Assembly: GCF_015709455.1 (NCBI RefSeq)
Contig: NZ_JADNQW010000005.1
Location: forward strand, 2,596,501 to 2,660,500
Length of the DNA: 64,000 nt
Source: Methylosinus sp. H3A
GTDB lineage: Bacteria; Pseudomonadota; Alphaproteobacteria; Rhizobiales; Beijerinckiaceae
Direction: 5' to 3'
Positions within the stretch are counted from its first letter, which is position 1. Each line of letters opens with the position of its first letter. The position numbers and the translations under genes are program-made. The notes under the pieces are model-generated. The model worked only from the letters and a program-made list of their open reading frames with translations. It had not been told where the DNA came from and searched no databases. Shown here in pieces: positions 55,811 to 64,000 of this stretch.

Positions 55811-56554
55811 CTATTTCTTGTCGAGATAGTCGTACACGACCTCGCCCAGCGCCAGCGTGAGATCGGCGACGAAATGCGTCGCCGAGACAATCTCGCGCAC
55901 CGGCAGGCGGGCGACGTCGCAGGCGACATGGGGATGCAGCGCGAGCGCCGCCGGCGAGGCCCAGGCGCCTTTCACGACGATATCCGTCATATGGTAGCGC
56001 ACGAGCTCCAGCACGCGCGGCGAGCCGTCGACATGGGGGATGATCTTCAACAGAAAATTCGGCTGCCGAAGCGCCTCGGCGACGGGCGCCGTCTCCAATA
56101 TGCGATGCTTATAGCCGACCGAAGCCTCGACGCAGAGCGCCGGGCCGTAACGCAGCGTGCAGAGAATGACGTCGCCGTCATGCTCGATCTTGGGTGAGGC
56201 GAGCTTCTTCGGAAAACCCCAGAGCTCGCGGCCGCCGGCGATCGGCGCGTCATCGTCGAGATACATGGCGTGGACGTAAGCGCCCTTCTGGCCATTGAAG
56301 CGCACAGGGATCACCTGGCCGCTCTCTGTATAGTCGCCGAAGCCGGTCGAATCCGGCATGCGGATGAATTCATATTTGACGATCGGCTCGTCCACTTCGA
56401 GCGGCTCGGGCACCACGGCCTCGAGCGCCTCGCGATCGGTGCGATAGGTGATGACGAGGAATTCGCGATTGTAGAAACGATAGGGCCCGCGCGGATAGGC
56501 GGGATTGGTGAGCGGCATCGCATAGGCCGTATCGAGCACTTCGTCGATCTTCAT
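55811..56554 (-). CDS. adc: Acetoacetate decarboxylase
   Basis: The enzyme converts acetoacetate to acetone and carbon dioxide through a Schiff base. The 247-residue protein has the active-site pair in [13 protein letters not shown] (Lys 116 and Lys 117) with Glu-rich GGRELWGF just before, and [19 protein letters not shown], all matching the clostridial type. Length is normal. It lies on the minus strand, convergent with the LysR gene, and about 6 kb from 3-hydroxybutyrate dehydrogenase, whose product is its substrate. Confidence 0.94.
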   Translation of the reverse strand: MKIDEVLDTAYAMPLTNPAYPRGPYRFYNREFLVITYRTDREALEAVVPEPLEVDEPIVKYEFIRMPDSTGFGDYTESGQVIPVRFNGQKGAYVHAMYLDDDAPIAGGRELWGFPKKLASPKIEHDGDVILCTLRYGPALCVEASVGYKHRILETAPVAEALRQPNFLLKIIPHVDGSPRVLELVRYHMTDIVVKGAWASPAALALHPHVACDVARLPVREIVSATHFVADLTLALGEVVYDYLDKK

Positions 56555-56677
56555 CTTCGCGGCTCCCTATCGATCATGTCCAAAACAACGAAGCGGATAG
56601 ATAGCGCGGTTTCGTGACGATCCGACGCTCCAACCTGCTCTCGAGGACGCGCCCCGAGAGCCCGCGATGAGCCGAGC

Positions 56678-57259
56678 TCAACGTCCGAAGCCGCCAGCGC
56701 CCCCGCCGAATCCGCCGCCGCCATATCCGCCGCCAAAACCGCCGCCGCCGCCCCTGCCGGGAAAATTCCCGGCCTCGGGGGCGGCGGGTGATTGCGATCC
56801 CGCGCTCGGCGCCTGGGCTCTCGCGAGCTCCTCCTGGAAGACGCGGCAGCTCTTCTTCTTGTCGTAGCGGGCGAAGAAGGGGCTGGGAAAGGCCAGGAAC
56901 TCCGCGCGCGTGACGCGGCCCTTTCCGGCCATGTCGAAATAATCGAAGCTCGCCGCCTGAAACACCGGGCTCATGCGCGGGATGATCTCGAAATCCTGCG
57001 CGTCGATGAAGCCGCGCTTGCGCTTGTCGGCGAGGCGGAACATGCGCTCGAGATATTGCTTCCATTGCTCGCAGGTATAGACGCCGCCGGCGCCGCCCCA
57101 TTCGCTCGCCGTCGCCAGCACGGCGTCCGGGCCGCCGCCGCCGGCCGGCCCGCGGGGCGCGTCGCTGGGAAAGCCGCGCTGCCGATGCTGCTGCGCGAGC
57201 GCCGCGCTCGAAAAAATCGCCACTAGTCCGACCGCCAGCCGGAGCGCCGCACGTCCCAT
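56678..57259 (-). CDS. Secreted EF-hand-like protein with Gly-rich tail
   Basis: This 193-residue protein has a signal peptide (LRLAVGLVAIFSSAALA, cleavage after ALA near 22). The middle holds two EF-hand-like segments: FRLADKRKRGFIDAQDFE and DYFDMAGKGRVTRAEFLAF, both lacking several acidic loop ligands (Arg or Lys at positions 3 and 5). Two Cys are present (YTCEQW, KSCRVF). The last 30 residues are Gly/Phe-rich repeats. Similar proteins occur in Hyphomicrobiales. Metal binding is doubtful given the loop substitutions. The ATG at 57259 follows GGAGGTCACCC on the minus strand. Confidence 0.72.
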   Translation of the reverse strand: MGRAALRLAVGLVAIFSSAALAQQHRQRGFPSDAPRGPAGGGGPDAVLATASEWGGAGGVYTCEQWKQYLERMFRLADKRKRGFIDAQDFEIIPRMSPVFQAASFDYFDMAGKGRVTRAEFLAFPSPFFARYDKKKSCRVFQEELARAQAPSAGSQSPAAPEAGNFPGRGGGGGFGGGYGGGGFGGGAGGFGR

Positions 57260-57362
57260 GGGTGACCTCCTGGGCCCTTCCGCCGCCGGGCGGGGATCAC
57301 CCGCGCGGACCGAGCCGAGACAATTCGCGATTATCGCAAATTCCGACGCTTTCGGCGACGTC

Positions 57363-57392
57363 TTGACATGTGACTTAATGGTCACCTATTCT
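57363..57392 (+). promoter_or_regulatory. Promoter with embedded operator for the ArsR-AHSA1 gene
   Basis: TTGACA (57363-57368) and TATTCT (57387-57392) are 18 bases apart. An inverted repeat GTGAC-N6-GTCAC (57370-57374 and 57381-57385) fills the spacer, so a bound regulator would occlude RNA polymerase. Transcription should begin at about the ATG at 57398, implying a leaderless or nearly leaderless message. Confidence 0.7.
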
Positions 57393-57397
57393 CCATC

Positions 57398-58186
57398 ATG
57401 ATCGAAATGGACGATGTGTTCCGCGCTCTCGCCGATCCGACGAGGCGCAGCCTGCTCGACGAATTGTTCCGCGAGGACGGCCAGACGCTCGGCGAGCTCG
57501 AGGGCCGGCTGCCGATGACGCGATTCGGCGTGATGAAGCATCTCAAAGTGCTCGAGGAGGCGGGCCTCGTCGTCGCCAAGAAGCGTGGCCGCGAGAAGCT
57601 GCATTTCCTCAACGTCGTTCCGATCCGGCTCATCCACGACCGCTGGGTGAGCAAATTCGCCGAGCCCTGGGCCGCAGCGCTCAGCGATCTCAAACATGAA
57701 CTGGAGGACCGCAGCATGGAGAAGGTTTTCGAAATCTACATCAAGACCACGCCCGAGCTTCTGTGGCGGGCGATCACCGATCCGCAAATGCGCGCCAAAT
57801 ACACATTCGGCGCCGTCGTCGCCTCGGATTGGACGCCGGGCTCCTCCTATAAGAGCCTCGGCAATGGAGCGCCCATATTCGAGGGCGAGAATCTCGAGGT
57901 CGATCCGCCGCGCCGCCTGGTCCAGACCCTCCGGGCGCTGTGGAGCGAGGAGATCAAGGAGGAGGGGACGTCGCGGATCACCTGGGAGATAGAGCCGATC
58001 GGCGACTCCTGCCGGCTGACCGTCACTCACGATCGATTGCGGCAAGGCGCCAACGCCCAGCTCTATGGCGGTTGGCCTATGGTGCTCTCCGGCCTCAAGA
58101 CGCTGCTCGAGACCGGCGAATTGCTGACGACGCCGGGGTCGCTGCGTTGGCAGGGGACGCAGGGGAGCGAGCGCCGGCCGGGCTGA
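57398..58186 (+). CDS. ArsR-type regulator fused to AHSA1/SRPBCC domain
   Basis: The 262-residue protein joins an N-terminal ArsR winged helix (about 1-100; MDDVFRALADPTRRSLLDEL, MTRFGVMKHLKVLEEAGLV) to a C-terminal AHSA1-type START/SRPBCC domain (about 105-250; EIYIKTTPELLWRAITDP, TLRALWSEE, RLTVTHD, GGWPMVLSGLKTLLETGE). In separated form these are a repressor and a ligand-binding protein encoded together; the fusion suggests a one-component sensor. The upstream palindrome supports autoregulation. An alternative start is the ATG at 57407. Confidence 0.88.
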   Translation: MIEMDDVFRALADPTRRSLLDELFREDGQTLGELEGRLPMTRFGVMKHLKVLEEAGLVVAKKRGREKLHFLNVVPIRLIHDRWVSKFAEPWAAALSDLKHELEDRSMEKVFEIYIKTTPELLWRAITDPQMRAKYTFGAVVASDWTPGSSYKSLGNGAPIFEGENLEVDPPRRLVQTLRALWSEEIKEEGTSRITWEIEPIGDSCRLTVTHDRLRQGANAQLYGGWPMVLSGLKTLLETGELLTTPGSLRWQGTQGSERRPG

Positions 58187-58297
58187 CGACGCCGAAAGCG
58201 GCCGGAGCCCTCGTGGCTTCGGCCCATTCCCGCGGAAGACGCGCCGCGCGCGGCGCGCTATAGACGCCTTCCCCCGCCGGGATGGAGCCGCCGCGCC

Positions 58298-59194
58298 ATG
58301 ACGAAAATCCTTTCGCGCTTCCCGCTTTTTCTTCTCTCGGCTCTCGCCGGCGCCTGGCCGGCGCAAGCGCAGGAGCGCTCCGTCGTCCCATTGACCGTGA
58401 TCCATGGCGCGGATGGCGGCGGCCGCGCCTATGTCACCATGCGCTTCGGCAATGTGATGGGGCCGATGCGGCTCGACACCGCCGCCTCGACGAGCCGCAT
58501 CAAGCTCGCGCCCTGGAACGAGGCCTTTCCGGCGCAGGGCGCCAGCGTCTCGACGGGCGCCTCGGGCGCCGCCACGAGCTGCGAGGATGTCGAGGCGACG
58601 AATGTCGAGCTGAAAGCCGCGCAGGGCAATAATATCGGCCGGGCGAAATATCGCGTCACCCGCTGCGCGACCTCGGACGGCGACGATCTGCTCGGGCTGG
58701 ATTTCTTCAAAGGCGCGCGCTTCTCGCTCGATCTCGCGGGCGGCGAGATGGTCTTCTTCCCTCAGAGCGAGGGGGACGATGGCTTTCGCCCCTTCCGCCG
58801 GCTGTGGGCGGATCAGAAGCTCGTCGGCCTCGATGTGCGCCTGGGCAAGACGGGGGCGGTGGGCCTCTTCGACACGGGCGCAGAAATCTCCGCGGTGGAC
58901 CGCCGCTTCCTGGAGCGGCACAAGGGGCTGTTCACGCCCGTCAAGAAGAAGGTGAAGGTGAGCGAGGCCTCCGGCAAGCAATTCGCGTCGAAGGTCTATA
59001 AAGCCAAGGAGATCGATCTCGGCGAGGGGCGCATATTGAAGGATGTCGTCGTCGTTTCTTACGATTTCGGCCCTTTGCGGGAGGCGCTCGGCGGCGAGGC
59101 GCCGATCATCCTCGGCTTCGATATTTTGAGCCGCTTCCGCTGGGATCTGGATTTCGGGGCCGAGGGGCCGCGGTGGAAGGCTTCGGCCAAATAG
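58298..59194 (+). CDS. Secreted retropepsin-like aspartyl protease with two active-site motifs
   Basis: The 298-residue protein has a signal peptide (FLLSALAGAWPAQA, cleavage near 24). Two retropepsin-like halves follow. The first carries MRLDTAAST (about 57-65), the second GLFDTGAEISAVD (about 190-202), both with hydrophobic-hydrophobic-D-T-G/A motifs, and ILGFDILSRF closes the fold. Aspartyl proteases need two such Asp residues; the first half has DTA instead of DTG. Protease activity is plausible but not shown. The mutase gene follows 62 bases later. Confidence 0.75.
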   Translation: MTKILSRFPLFLLSALAGAWPAQAQERSVVPLTVIHGADGGGRAYVTMRFGNVMGPMRLDTAASTSRIKLAPWNEAFPAQGASVSTGASGAATSCEDVEATNVELKAAQGNNIGRAKYRVTRCATSDGDDLLGLDFFKGARFSLDLAGGEMVFFPQSEGDDGFRPFRRLWADQKLVGLDVRLGKTGAVGLFDTGAEISAVDRRFLERHKGLFTPVKKKVKVSEASGKQFASKVYKAKEIDLGEGRILKDVVVVSYDFGPLREALGGEAPIILGFDILSRFRWDLDFGAEGPRWKASAK

Positions 59195-59256
59195 CCGCCC
59201 TTTGCGCCGCCCGCCGCTTTTCGCTAATAGTCTGAGGGAGCCGTCAGAGGAAAGAA

Positions 59257-61422
59257 ATGTCCCAAATTCCCGACTTCAGCAAAATCGCCTTCGCTCCCGT
59301 CGCCGCGACCCCGGCGCAAGCCGCCGAGCCGCGCCGCTGGCTGACGCCCGAGGGGATAGAAGTCAAGAATTCCTACGGCCCGCAGGATGTGGAAGGCCTC
59401 TCCTTCATCGACGGTTTTCCGGGCGTCGCACCCTATGTGCGCGGGCCCTATCCGACCATGTATGTCGCCCAGCCCTGGACGATCCGCCAATATGCCGGCT
59501 TCTCCACGGCCGAGGACAGCAACGCCTTCTACCGCCGCAATCTCGCTGCCGGGCAGAAGGGCCTCTCCATCGCCTTCGATCTCGCCACCCATCGCGGCTA
59601 TGATTCCGATCATCCGCGCGTCGCCGGCGATGTCGGCATGGCGGGCGTCGCCATCGACTCGATCTATGACATGCGAACGCTCTTCGACGGCATTCCGCTC
59701 GATCAGATGAGCGTCTCCATGACGATGAACGGCGCCGTTCTGCCGGTGCTCGCGCTGTTCATCGTGGCGGGCGAGGAGCAGGGCGTCTCGCCGGCGCAGC
59801 TGACCGGCACGATCCAGAACGATATCTTAAAAGAATTCATGGTGCGCAACACCTATATCTACCCGCCGTTTCCGTCGATGCGCATCGTCTCGGACATATT
59901 CGCCTACACCAGCAAGAATATGCCGAAGTTCAACTCCATCTCGATCTCCGGCTATCATATGCAGGAGGCCGGCGCCTCCGCCGATCTCGAATTGGGCTAT
60001 ACGCTCGCCGATGGCGTCGAATATGTGCGCGCCGGCGTCGCCGCGGGCCTCGATATCGACGCTTTCGCGCCGCGGCTCTCCTTCTTCTTCGCCATCGGCA
60101 TGAATTTCTTCATGGAGGTGGCCAAGCTCCGCGCCGCGCGCCTGCTGTGGGCGCGGCTGATGAAGGATCTCGGCGCCAAATCCGAGAAGAGCATGACTCT
60201 GCGCACCCATTGCCAGACGTCCGGCTGGTCGCTCACCGCGCAGGACGTCTACGTCAACGCCATCCGCACCAGCGTCGAGGCGATGGCGGCGACGCAAGGC
60301 CATACGCAATCGCTGCACACCAATGCGCTGGACGAGGCGCTGGCGCTGCCGACCGACTTCTCCGCCCGCATCGCCCGCAACACGCAGATCGTGTTGCAGG
60401 AGGAGAGCGGCACCACGCGCATCATCGATCCTTGGGGCGGCTCTTTCTATGTGGAGAAGCTCACCGCCGAGCTGGCCGAAGCGGCGTGGAAGCATATTCA
60501 GGAGATCGAGAGCCTCGGCGGCATGGCCAAGGCGATCGCCGCGGGCCTGCCCAAGCAGCGCATCGAGGAAGTCGCCGCCAAGACGCAGGCGCGCATCGAC
60601 ACGGGGCAGCAGGTCGTCGTCGGCGTGAATAAGTTCCGCCCGGACAGCGATGTCGCGCCGGATGTGTTGAAGGTCGACAATTCCGCCGTGCGCGCCGCGC
60701 AGATCGCTAAGCTCGAGCGCCTGCGCGCCGAGCGCGACGAGGCGAAGACGCAAGCCGCGCTCGACGCGCTGACGGACGGGGCGAAGGGAGACGGCAATCT
60801 TCTCGCGCTCGCCATCGAGGCTGCGCGCGCAAAGGCGAGCGTCGGCGAAATCTCCTATGCGCTGGAGAAAGTGTTCGACCGTCACAAGCCGAAGGCCAAT
60901 GTCATTTCCGGCGTCTATGCGCGCGAGGCGGGCGCGAATTGCGACAAGGTCGCGCGCGTGCGCGGTATGACGGCGGCCTTCGCCGAGAACGACAAGCGCA
61001 AGCCGAAGATTCTCGTCGCCAAGCTCGGCCAGGACGGCCATGACCGCGGCCAGAAGGTCATTGCCTCCGCCTTCGCGGATTTGGGCTTCGAGGTCGTCAT
61101 CGGCGATCTCTTCGCGACGCCGGAGGAGGTCGCCAAGCGCGCCTCTGAAGAGAATGTGCATATCGTCGGCGTGAACACGATGACCGCGGGCCATCTCGCT
61201 CTGACGCCGGAATTGCGCGACGCGTTGAAGGCCGAGGGGCGCGAAGAGGTGATGATGGTCGTCGGCGGCGTCATTCCCGAGCAGGATTTCCAGGCGCTCT
61301 ATGACGCCGGAGCGGCGGCGATCTTCCCGCCCGGCACCAATATCCCCGAGGCGGCGGAGAAAGTGCTGCAAGAGCTGAATGTGCGGCTCGGCTATGCGCA
61401 GCGGGAGACTGCGCGGCAATAA
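59257..61422 (+). CDS. scpA: Methylmalonyl-CoA mutase
   Basis: This adenosylcobalamin enzyme interconverts succinyl-CoA and methylmalonyl-CoA. The 721-residue protein has the TIM-barrel catalytic domain ([20 protein letters not shown] near 66-85, with the substrate Tyr; [18 protein letters not shown]) and the C-terminal B12 domain with QDGHDRG (His 595 as lower cobalt ligand). It is the single large-subunit type and needs no small subunit. No MeaB-type chaperone or epimerase is in the window. GAGGAAAGAA precedes the ATG. Confidence 0.97.
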   Translation: MSQIPDFSKIAFAPVAATPAQAAEPRRWLTPEGIEVKNSYGPQDVEGLSFIDGFPGVAPYVRGPYPTMYVAQPWTIRQYAGFSTAEDSNAFYRRNLAAGQKGLSIAFDLATHRGYDSDHPRVAGDVGMAGVAIDSIYDMRTLFDGIPLDQMSVSMTMNGAVLPVLALFIVAGEEQGVSPAQLTGTIQNDILKEFMVRNTYIYPPFPSMRIVSDIFAYTSKNMPKFNSISISGYHMQEAGASADLELGYTLADGVEYVRAGVAAGLDIDAFAPRLSFFFAIGMNFFMEVAKLRAARLLWARLMKDLGAKSEKSMTLRTHCQTSGWSLTAQDVYVNAIRTSVEAMAATQGHTQSLHTNALDEALALPTDFSARIARNTQIVLQEESGTTRIIDPWGGSFYVEKLTAELAEAAWKHIQEIESLGGMAKAIAAGLPKQRIEEVAAKTQARIDTGQQVVVGVNKFRPDSDVAPDVLKVDNSAVRAAQIAKLERLRAERDEAKTQAALDALTDGAKGDGNLLALAIEAARAKASVGEISYALEKVFDRHKPKANVISGVYAREAGANCDKVARVRGMTAAFAENDKRKPKILVAKLGQDGHDRGQKVIASAFADLGFEVVIGDLFATPEEVAKRASEENVHIVGVNTMTAGHLALTPELRDALKAEGREEVMMVVGGVIPEQDFQALYDAGAAAIFPPGTNIPEAAEKVLQELNVRLGYAQRETARQ

Positions 61423-61435
61423 GGGGAGGCGCGTC

Positions 61436-61463
61436 TCCCTCTCCCCGCGAGCGGTGAGAGGGA
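61436..61463. repeat. GC-rich palindrome downstream of mutase
   Basis: TCCCTCTC (61436-61443) pairs with GAGAGGGA (61456-61463), with an inner CCGC/GCGG stem and a GA turn. It resembles the larger palindrome at 15129-15182. It lies in the convergent gap between the mutase and the ATPase genes and may serve as a transcript end for either. Confidence 0.6.
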
Positions 61464-61502
61464 AGGCGGCATAGGCGGCGCGACTTCAATCATCGGAAAT
61501 CG

Positions 61503-63017
61503 TCAGGCCGAGCTCGCCTCGGTCGTCGTCGCTGCCGCGCCCGGATCGCCGGGCTCGGTCTCCCAAGCGACGCCGGGAATGGCGACGATGCGCCAGCCGC
61601 GCTGGTCGAGCCGGCAGACGATCGCCTGCTGTTCCTCCATATAGGCGAGCAGCCGCCGCGCCCGTCCGGGCGAGCGCGTGCCATAGGCGCTGGCGACATC
61701 GGCGTCGGAAGGGCAGGGGCGATGGTCGAAGGCCGCGCGCGCCAGCGATAGAAAAACGCCCTGCATATCCTCGGGCAGAGCGCCCGCCATTGCGAGCACC
61801 TCGGCCCAGGGCGAATCCGCGGACTCGGCTTCCGCGAGCTCTATGCCGGCATGGGCCACGGCGAGGCGGCGGCGGAAGGCGGGCAGACTCAAGGGCTCGC
61901 CGCCGATGCGACGAATCCGGCAGCGCACCAGAAAATCCTGATAGAGCACCGCGATGGTGCGGAAATTGGCGTCGCTGTCGCTCAAAATCTCGCGCAGCGC
62001 CGAATCGATCGCGGCCTGGCGCTGCTCGGGCGAGATGCTCGGCGGCGGCTCGGCGGCGGGCGGCGCCGGCGGCGCGCTGCGGGCGAGACGCGCCAGCACA
62101 TCGGCGGTCGGCGCGGGCGGCGGCGGCCGGCGCGGCGCCTCGAAGCGCGCTTCATTCGCGCCGGGCGTGAAAATGAGATGCGCGTCGTCGGCGCCGGCCT
62201 CCGGCAGCGGCAGCAGCCTGGGGCTGACATTGCGCGCGGAGGTCTCCACCGGGCCGATGCGCACGGGCAGCGGCCGGCGCGCCATGGCCGGGCCGAGGGC
62301 GACGAAATTGCCGCTCTGCAAATCGCGGAACATTTCCGCCTGCCGCCGCTCCATGCCGAGCAGATCGGCGGCGCGCGCCATGTCTATGTCGAGAAAGGTG
62401 CGGCCCATGAGAAAATTGGACGCCTCCGCCGCGACATTCTTGGCGAGCTTGGCGAGCCGCTGCGTGGCGATGACGCCGGCGAGACCTCGCTTGCGGCCGC
62501 GGCACATCAGATTGGTCATGGCGCCGAGCGAGGCCTTGCGCGCCTCGTCCGACACTTCGCCGGCGACGGCGGGCGCGAAGAGCTGCGCCTCGTCCACCAC
62601 GACGAGCAGCGGATACCATTGGTCGCGCTCGGCGTCGAAGAGCCCGCCGAGGAAAGCGGCGGCGGCGTGCATCTGCTGCTCGGCGTCCAGCCCTTCGAGA
62701 TCGAGCACCACGGAGACGCGGTGCTGGCGCGCGCGCGCGGCGATGCGTGTGAGATCGGCGATGCCGCAGCGCGCATCCACCACCACATGGCCATAGCGCT
62801 CGGCGAGCGTGACGAAATCGCCCTCCGGATCGATGATCGCCTGCTGCACCCAGGGCGCGCTCTGCTCCAGCAGGCGGCGCAGCAGATGCGATTTTCCGGA
62901 GCCGGAATTGCCCTGCACCAAAAGGCGGGTCGCCAGCAGCTCCTCGAGATCGAGAGTGGCGACGCCGCCGTCCGCGCGGGCGCCGAGGTCGATGGAAACC
63001 TTGGCGGGCGCCGTCAT
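61503..63017 (-). CDS. HerA/DUF87-like ATPase
   Basis: The 504-residue protein is a P-loop ATPase of the HerA/FtsK superfamily. Walker A is GNSGSGKS (36-43), Walker B is PLLVVVDEAQLF (about 131-142), and GVIATQRLAKLAKN provides the sensor region. The C-terminal third (about 300-504) has a Pro-rich linker and an unassigned helical domain (ALREILSDSDANFRTIAVLY, SPGRARRLLAYMEEQQAI). HerA-like proteins act in DNA translocation or defence, but no NurA or other partner is adjacent. The ATG at 63017 is preferred over one 17 codons upstream. Function remains open. Confidence 0.75.
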   Translation of the reverse strand: MTAPAKVSIDLGARADGGVATLDLEELLATRLLVQGNSGSGKSHLLRRLLEQSAPWVQQAIIDPEGDFVTLAERYGHVVVDARCGIADLTRIAARARQHRVSVVLDLEGLDAEQQMHAAAAFLGGLFDAERDQWYPLLVVVDEAQLFAPAVAGEVSDEARKASLGAMTNLMCRGRKRGLAGVIATQRLAKLAKNVAAEASNFLMGRTFLDIDMARAADLLGMERRQAEMFRDLQSGNFVALGPAMARRPLPVRIGPVETSARNVSPRLLPLPEAGADDAHLIFTPGANEARFEAPRRPPPPAPTADVLARLARSAPPAPPAAEPPPSISPEQRQAAIDSALREILSDSDANFRTIAVLYQDFLVRCRIRRIGGEPLSLPAFRRRLAVAHAGIELAEAESADSPWAEVLAMAGALPEDMQGVFLSLARAAFDHRPCPSDADVASAYGTRSPGRARRLLAYMEEQQAIVCRLDQRGWRIVAIPGVAWETEPGDPGAAATTTEASSA

Positions 63018-63210
63018 CGCGGCGCCCCTCCGGCCGTGAGGGAGGGAAAGATCATGACGCGGAGTCATATCGATTCGCGCCGCGCGTTCAACTGCGTCGC
63101 GCCGCCTGTGGACAACAGCGGCCGCCCGGCGCCTGCATTTTGGCCTGTCGCGCGAGGCGGCCGCGGCATATACCGAGAATATATGACCGCGCTGTCGAAG
63201 AGGAGCTGCG

Positions 63211-63660
63211 ATGCGCTGGCGTCATGCGGGATTTGCGGCCCTTTGCCTCTGTCTTACGACGGCGTCGGCGCGTGGCGAGGACGCCGATTCGCGCGTCGCC
63301 GTCGCGATGACCGCGCCGGAGAAGGCCTTCGTCCTCGGCCAGATGCGCCTCTTCGTGAAGAGCATAGAGCAGATCGTCTCGGCGCTCGCTTCGGGCGATC
63401 GAGCGACGGCCGCGCAGGCGGCGGCCGCCCGCGGCGGCGCGCGGTTTCAGGCGGAAAACGCCATGCCGCCGACGCTCGGCGCCAAATTTCCGGAGACATG
63501 GCGCAGCTTCGGCCAGCCGATGCGCAAGGGCTTCGACGAATTGGCGAAGGGCCTCGCGGACGGCGAGGGCGAGAGCCGCTCGCTCGCGCGCCTCGGCGAG
63601 CTCATGCGCAATTGCGTCGCCTGCCACGAGTCCTATCGCATCGTCGACGCGCGCGATTGA
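63211..63660 (+). CDS. Cytochrome c' (class II cytochrome c)
   Basis: The 149-residue protein has a signal peptide (AALCLCLTTASARG) and a single haem site at the C-terminal end, NCVACHESYR (Cys 135, Cys 138, His 139), as in the four-helix-bundle cytochromes c'. These periplasmic proteins bind gases such as NO or carry electrons. Residues about 35-130 are helical with Ala-rich heptads. It reads divergently from the ATPase gene. Cytochrome c-556-like membership is an alternative. Confidence 0.88.
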   Translation: MRWRHAGFAALCLCLTTASARGEDADSRVAVAMTAPEKAFVLGQMRLFVKSIEQIVSALASGDRATAAQAAAARGGARFQAENAMPPTLGAKFPETWRSFGQPMRKGFDELAKGLADGEGESRSLARLGELMRNCVACHESYRIVDARD

Positions 63661-63672
63661 GCGCGCCGCGCG

Positions 63673-64000
63673 TCAACGCTCGCGCATCTTGGCGAAGGCG
63701 GTTTTTCCGGCTTCGCCCATGTCCTTGGTCAGACCGACGAACATGCTCTCGATCATCGTCGTGACCGCGCGCGGCGCCGTATCCGGCTCGCCGGCCGAAA
63801 AGGGCGGCTCCGGCGCATATTGCGCCAGCAATTGCACGCTTTCCGCATAAGTGCGGTCGCGAAGCTGCGCGACGAGCGCGAGAGCGAAGTCGAGCCCTGC
63901 GGTCACGCCTTCCGCCGTGATCCGATTGCGATCATGCACCACGCGTCCCGCGGTCGGCGTCGCGCCGAAGATCGGCAGCAGCGGCTTCGTCACCCAATGC
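63673..64000 (-). CDS. DJ-1/PfpI family protein, C-terminal part (cut by window edge)
   Basis: The gene enters from beyond the right edge; about 108 C-terminal residues are visible. HWVTKPLLPIFGATPTAGRVV followed by DRNRITAEGVTAGLDFALALVAQL is the C-terminal half of GlxA/isonitrile-hydratase-type DJ-1/PfpI proteins, in which ITAEGVTAG-like segments end the amidotransferase fold. The nucleophile Cys lies outside the window. The GTG at 63993 is not the true start, because homologous sequence continues to the edge. Whether it is enzyme or AraC-type regulator part cannot be told. Confidence 0.78.
   Translation of the reverse strand, partial: HWVTKPLLPIFGATPTAGRVVHDRNRITAEGVTAGLDFALALVAQLRDRTYAESVQLLAQYAPEPPFSAGEPDTAPRAVTTMIESMFVGLTKDMGEAGKTAFAKMRER

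Noticed and set aside
57386..58981. A 531-codon minus-strand frame over the ArsR-AHSA1 and retropepsin genes
   Set aside because: It covers two unrelated well-supported genes and the promoter between them.
59827..61419. A 530-codon minus-strand frame opposite methylmalonyl-CoA mutase
   Set aside because: The mutase is unambiguous on the plus strand.

Overview
The window is a GC-rich (mid-60s percent by eye) chromosomal segment of an alphaproteobacterium, most likely of the order Hyphomicrobiales (Rhizobiales). The support is the order rplU-rpmA-GNAT-obg, a perfect CtrA-type box (TTAA-N7-TTAA) in front of ftsK, an Mla lipid transporter whose permease is fused to a STAS domain, and the general gene style. 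A Methylocystaceae-like host (Methylosinus or Methylocystis type) is possible, but no methane-oxidation gene is present to prove it. No insertion sequence, prophage or CRISPR array is visible. One tRNA, tRNA-Lys(CTT), is present.

Layout. Positions 1-8 kb hold a truncated chemoreceptor, then surface-polysaccharide genes: a sugar O-methyltransferase, a second methyltransferase, a double-domain family-2 glycosyltransferase, and a KpsT-like ATPase with a KpsE/CtrB-like export protein. Positions 7.9-11.3 kb are the dTDP-L-rhamnose operon rfbBCDA. Positions 11.7-18.2 kb hold a TetA-like MFS pump, a Ste24-type M48 protease, phenylalanine 4-hydroxylase, a tryptophanase-type lyase, CcdA and a methyltransferase. 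Positions 18.2-21.5 kb hold a TonB-dependent receptor in a tight operon with a ModA-like binding protein, followed by a strongly structured RNA-like stretch. Positions 22.4-25.2 kb are tRNA-Lys, obg, a GNAT gene, rpmA and rplU. Positions 25.4-28.6 kb hold an ArsR regulator divergent from two tandem short-chain dehydrogenases, an ECF sigma factor without an anti-sigma gene, and a small Cys-rich membrane protein.

Positions 28.8-32.1 kb are rfbFGH, which makes CDP-4-keto-3,6-dideoxyglucose; with the rhamnose operon this implies an elaborate O-antigen or capsule. Positions 32.4-40.5 kb hold a peptidoglycan-binding/aspzincin-like metallopeptidase, ftsK, a LolA-like carrier, an alcohol dehydrogenase, a higBA toxin-antitoxin pair with a GNAT gene, and a dipeptide epimerase. 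Positions 40.6-44.2 kb are the Mla operon (permease, ATPase, MCE protein, lipoprotein). Positions 44.4-46.9 kb hold a [2Fe-2S] ferredoxin, a ferredoxin-NADP reductase and an O-methyltransferase. Positions 47.2-49.1 kb hold a repeat protein, a second Cys-rich membrane protein and a LexA-like S24 repressor.

Positions 49.2-56.6 kb combine 3-hydroxybutyrate dehydrogenase with a patatin, an Ala/Pro-rich membrane protein, a GGDEF-EAL protein, a LysR regulator and acetoacetate decarboxylase, which could together handle C4 ketone bodies. Positions 56.7-64 kb hold a secreted EF-hand-like protein, an ArsR-AHSA1 fusion with its own operator, a retropepsin-like protein, methylmalonyl-CoA mutase, a HerA/DUF87-like ATPase, a cytochrome c' and a truncated DJ-1/PfpI gene. 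The points most worth following are the aspzincin-like peptidase, the receptor/ModA-like operon, the structured stretch at 18.2 kb, the overlapping operators of the small regulators, and two unlinked members of what looks like one Cys-rich small-protein family.
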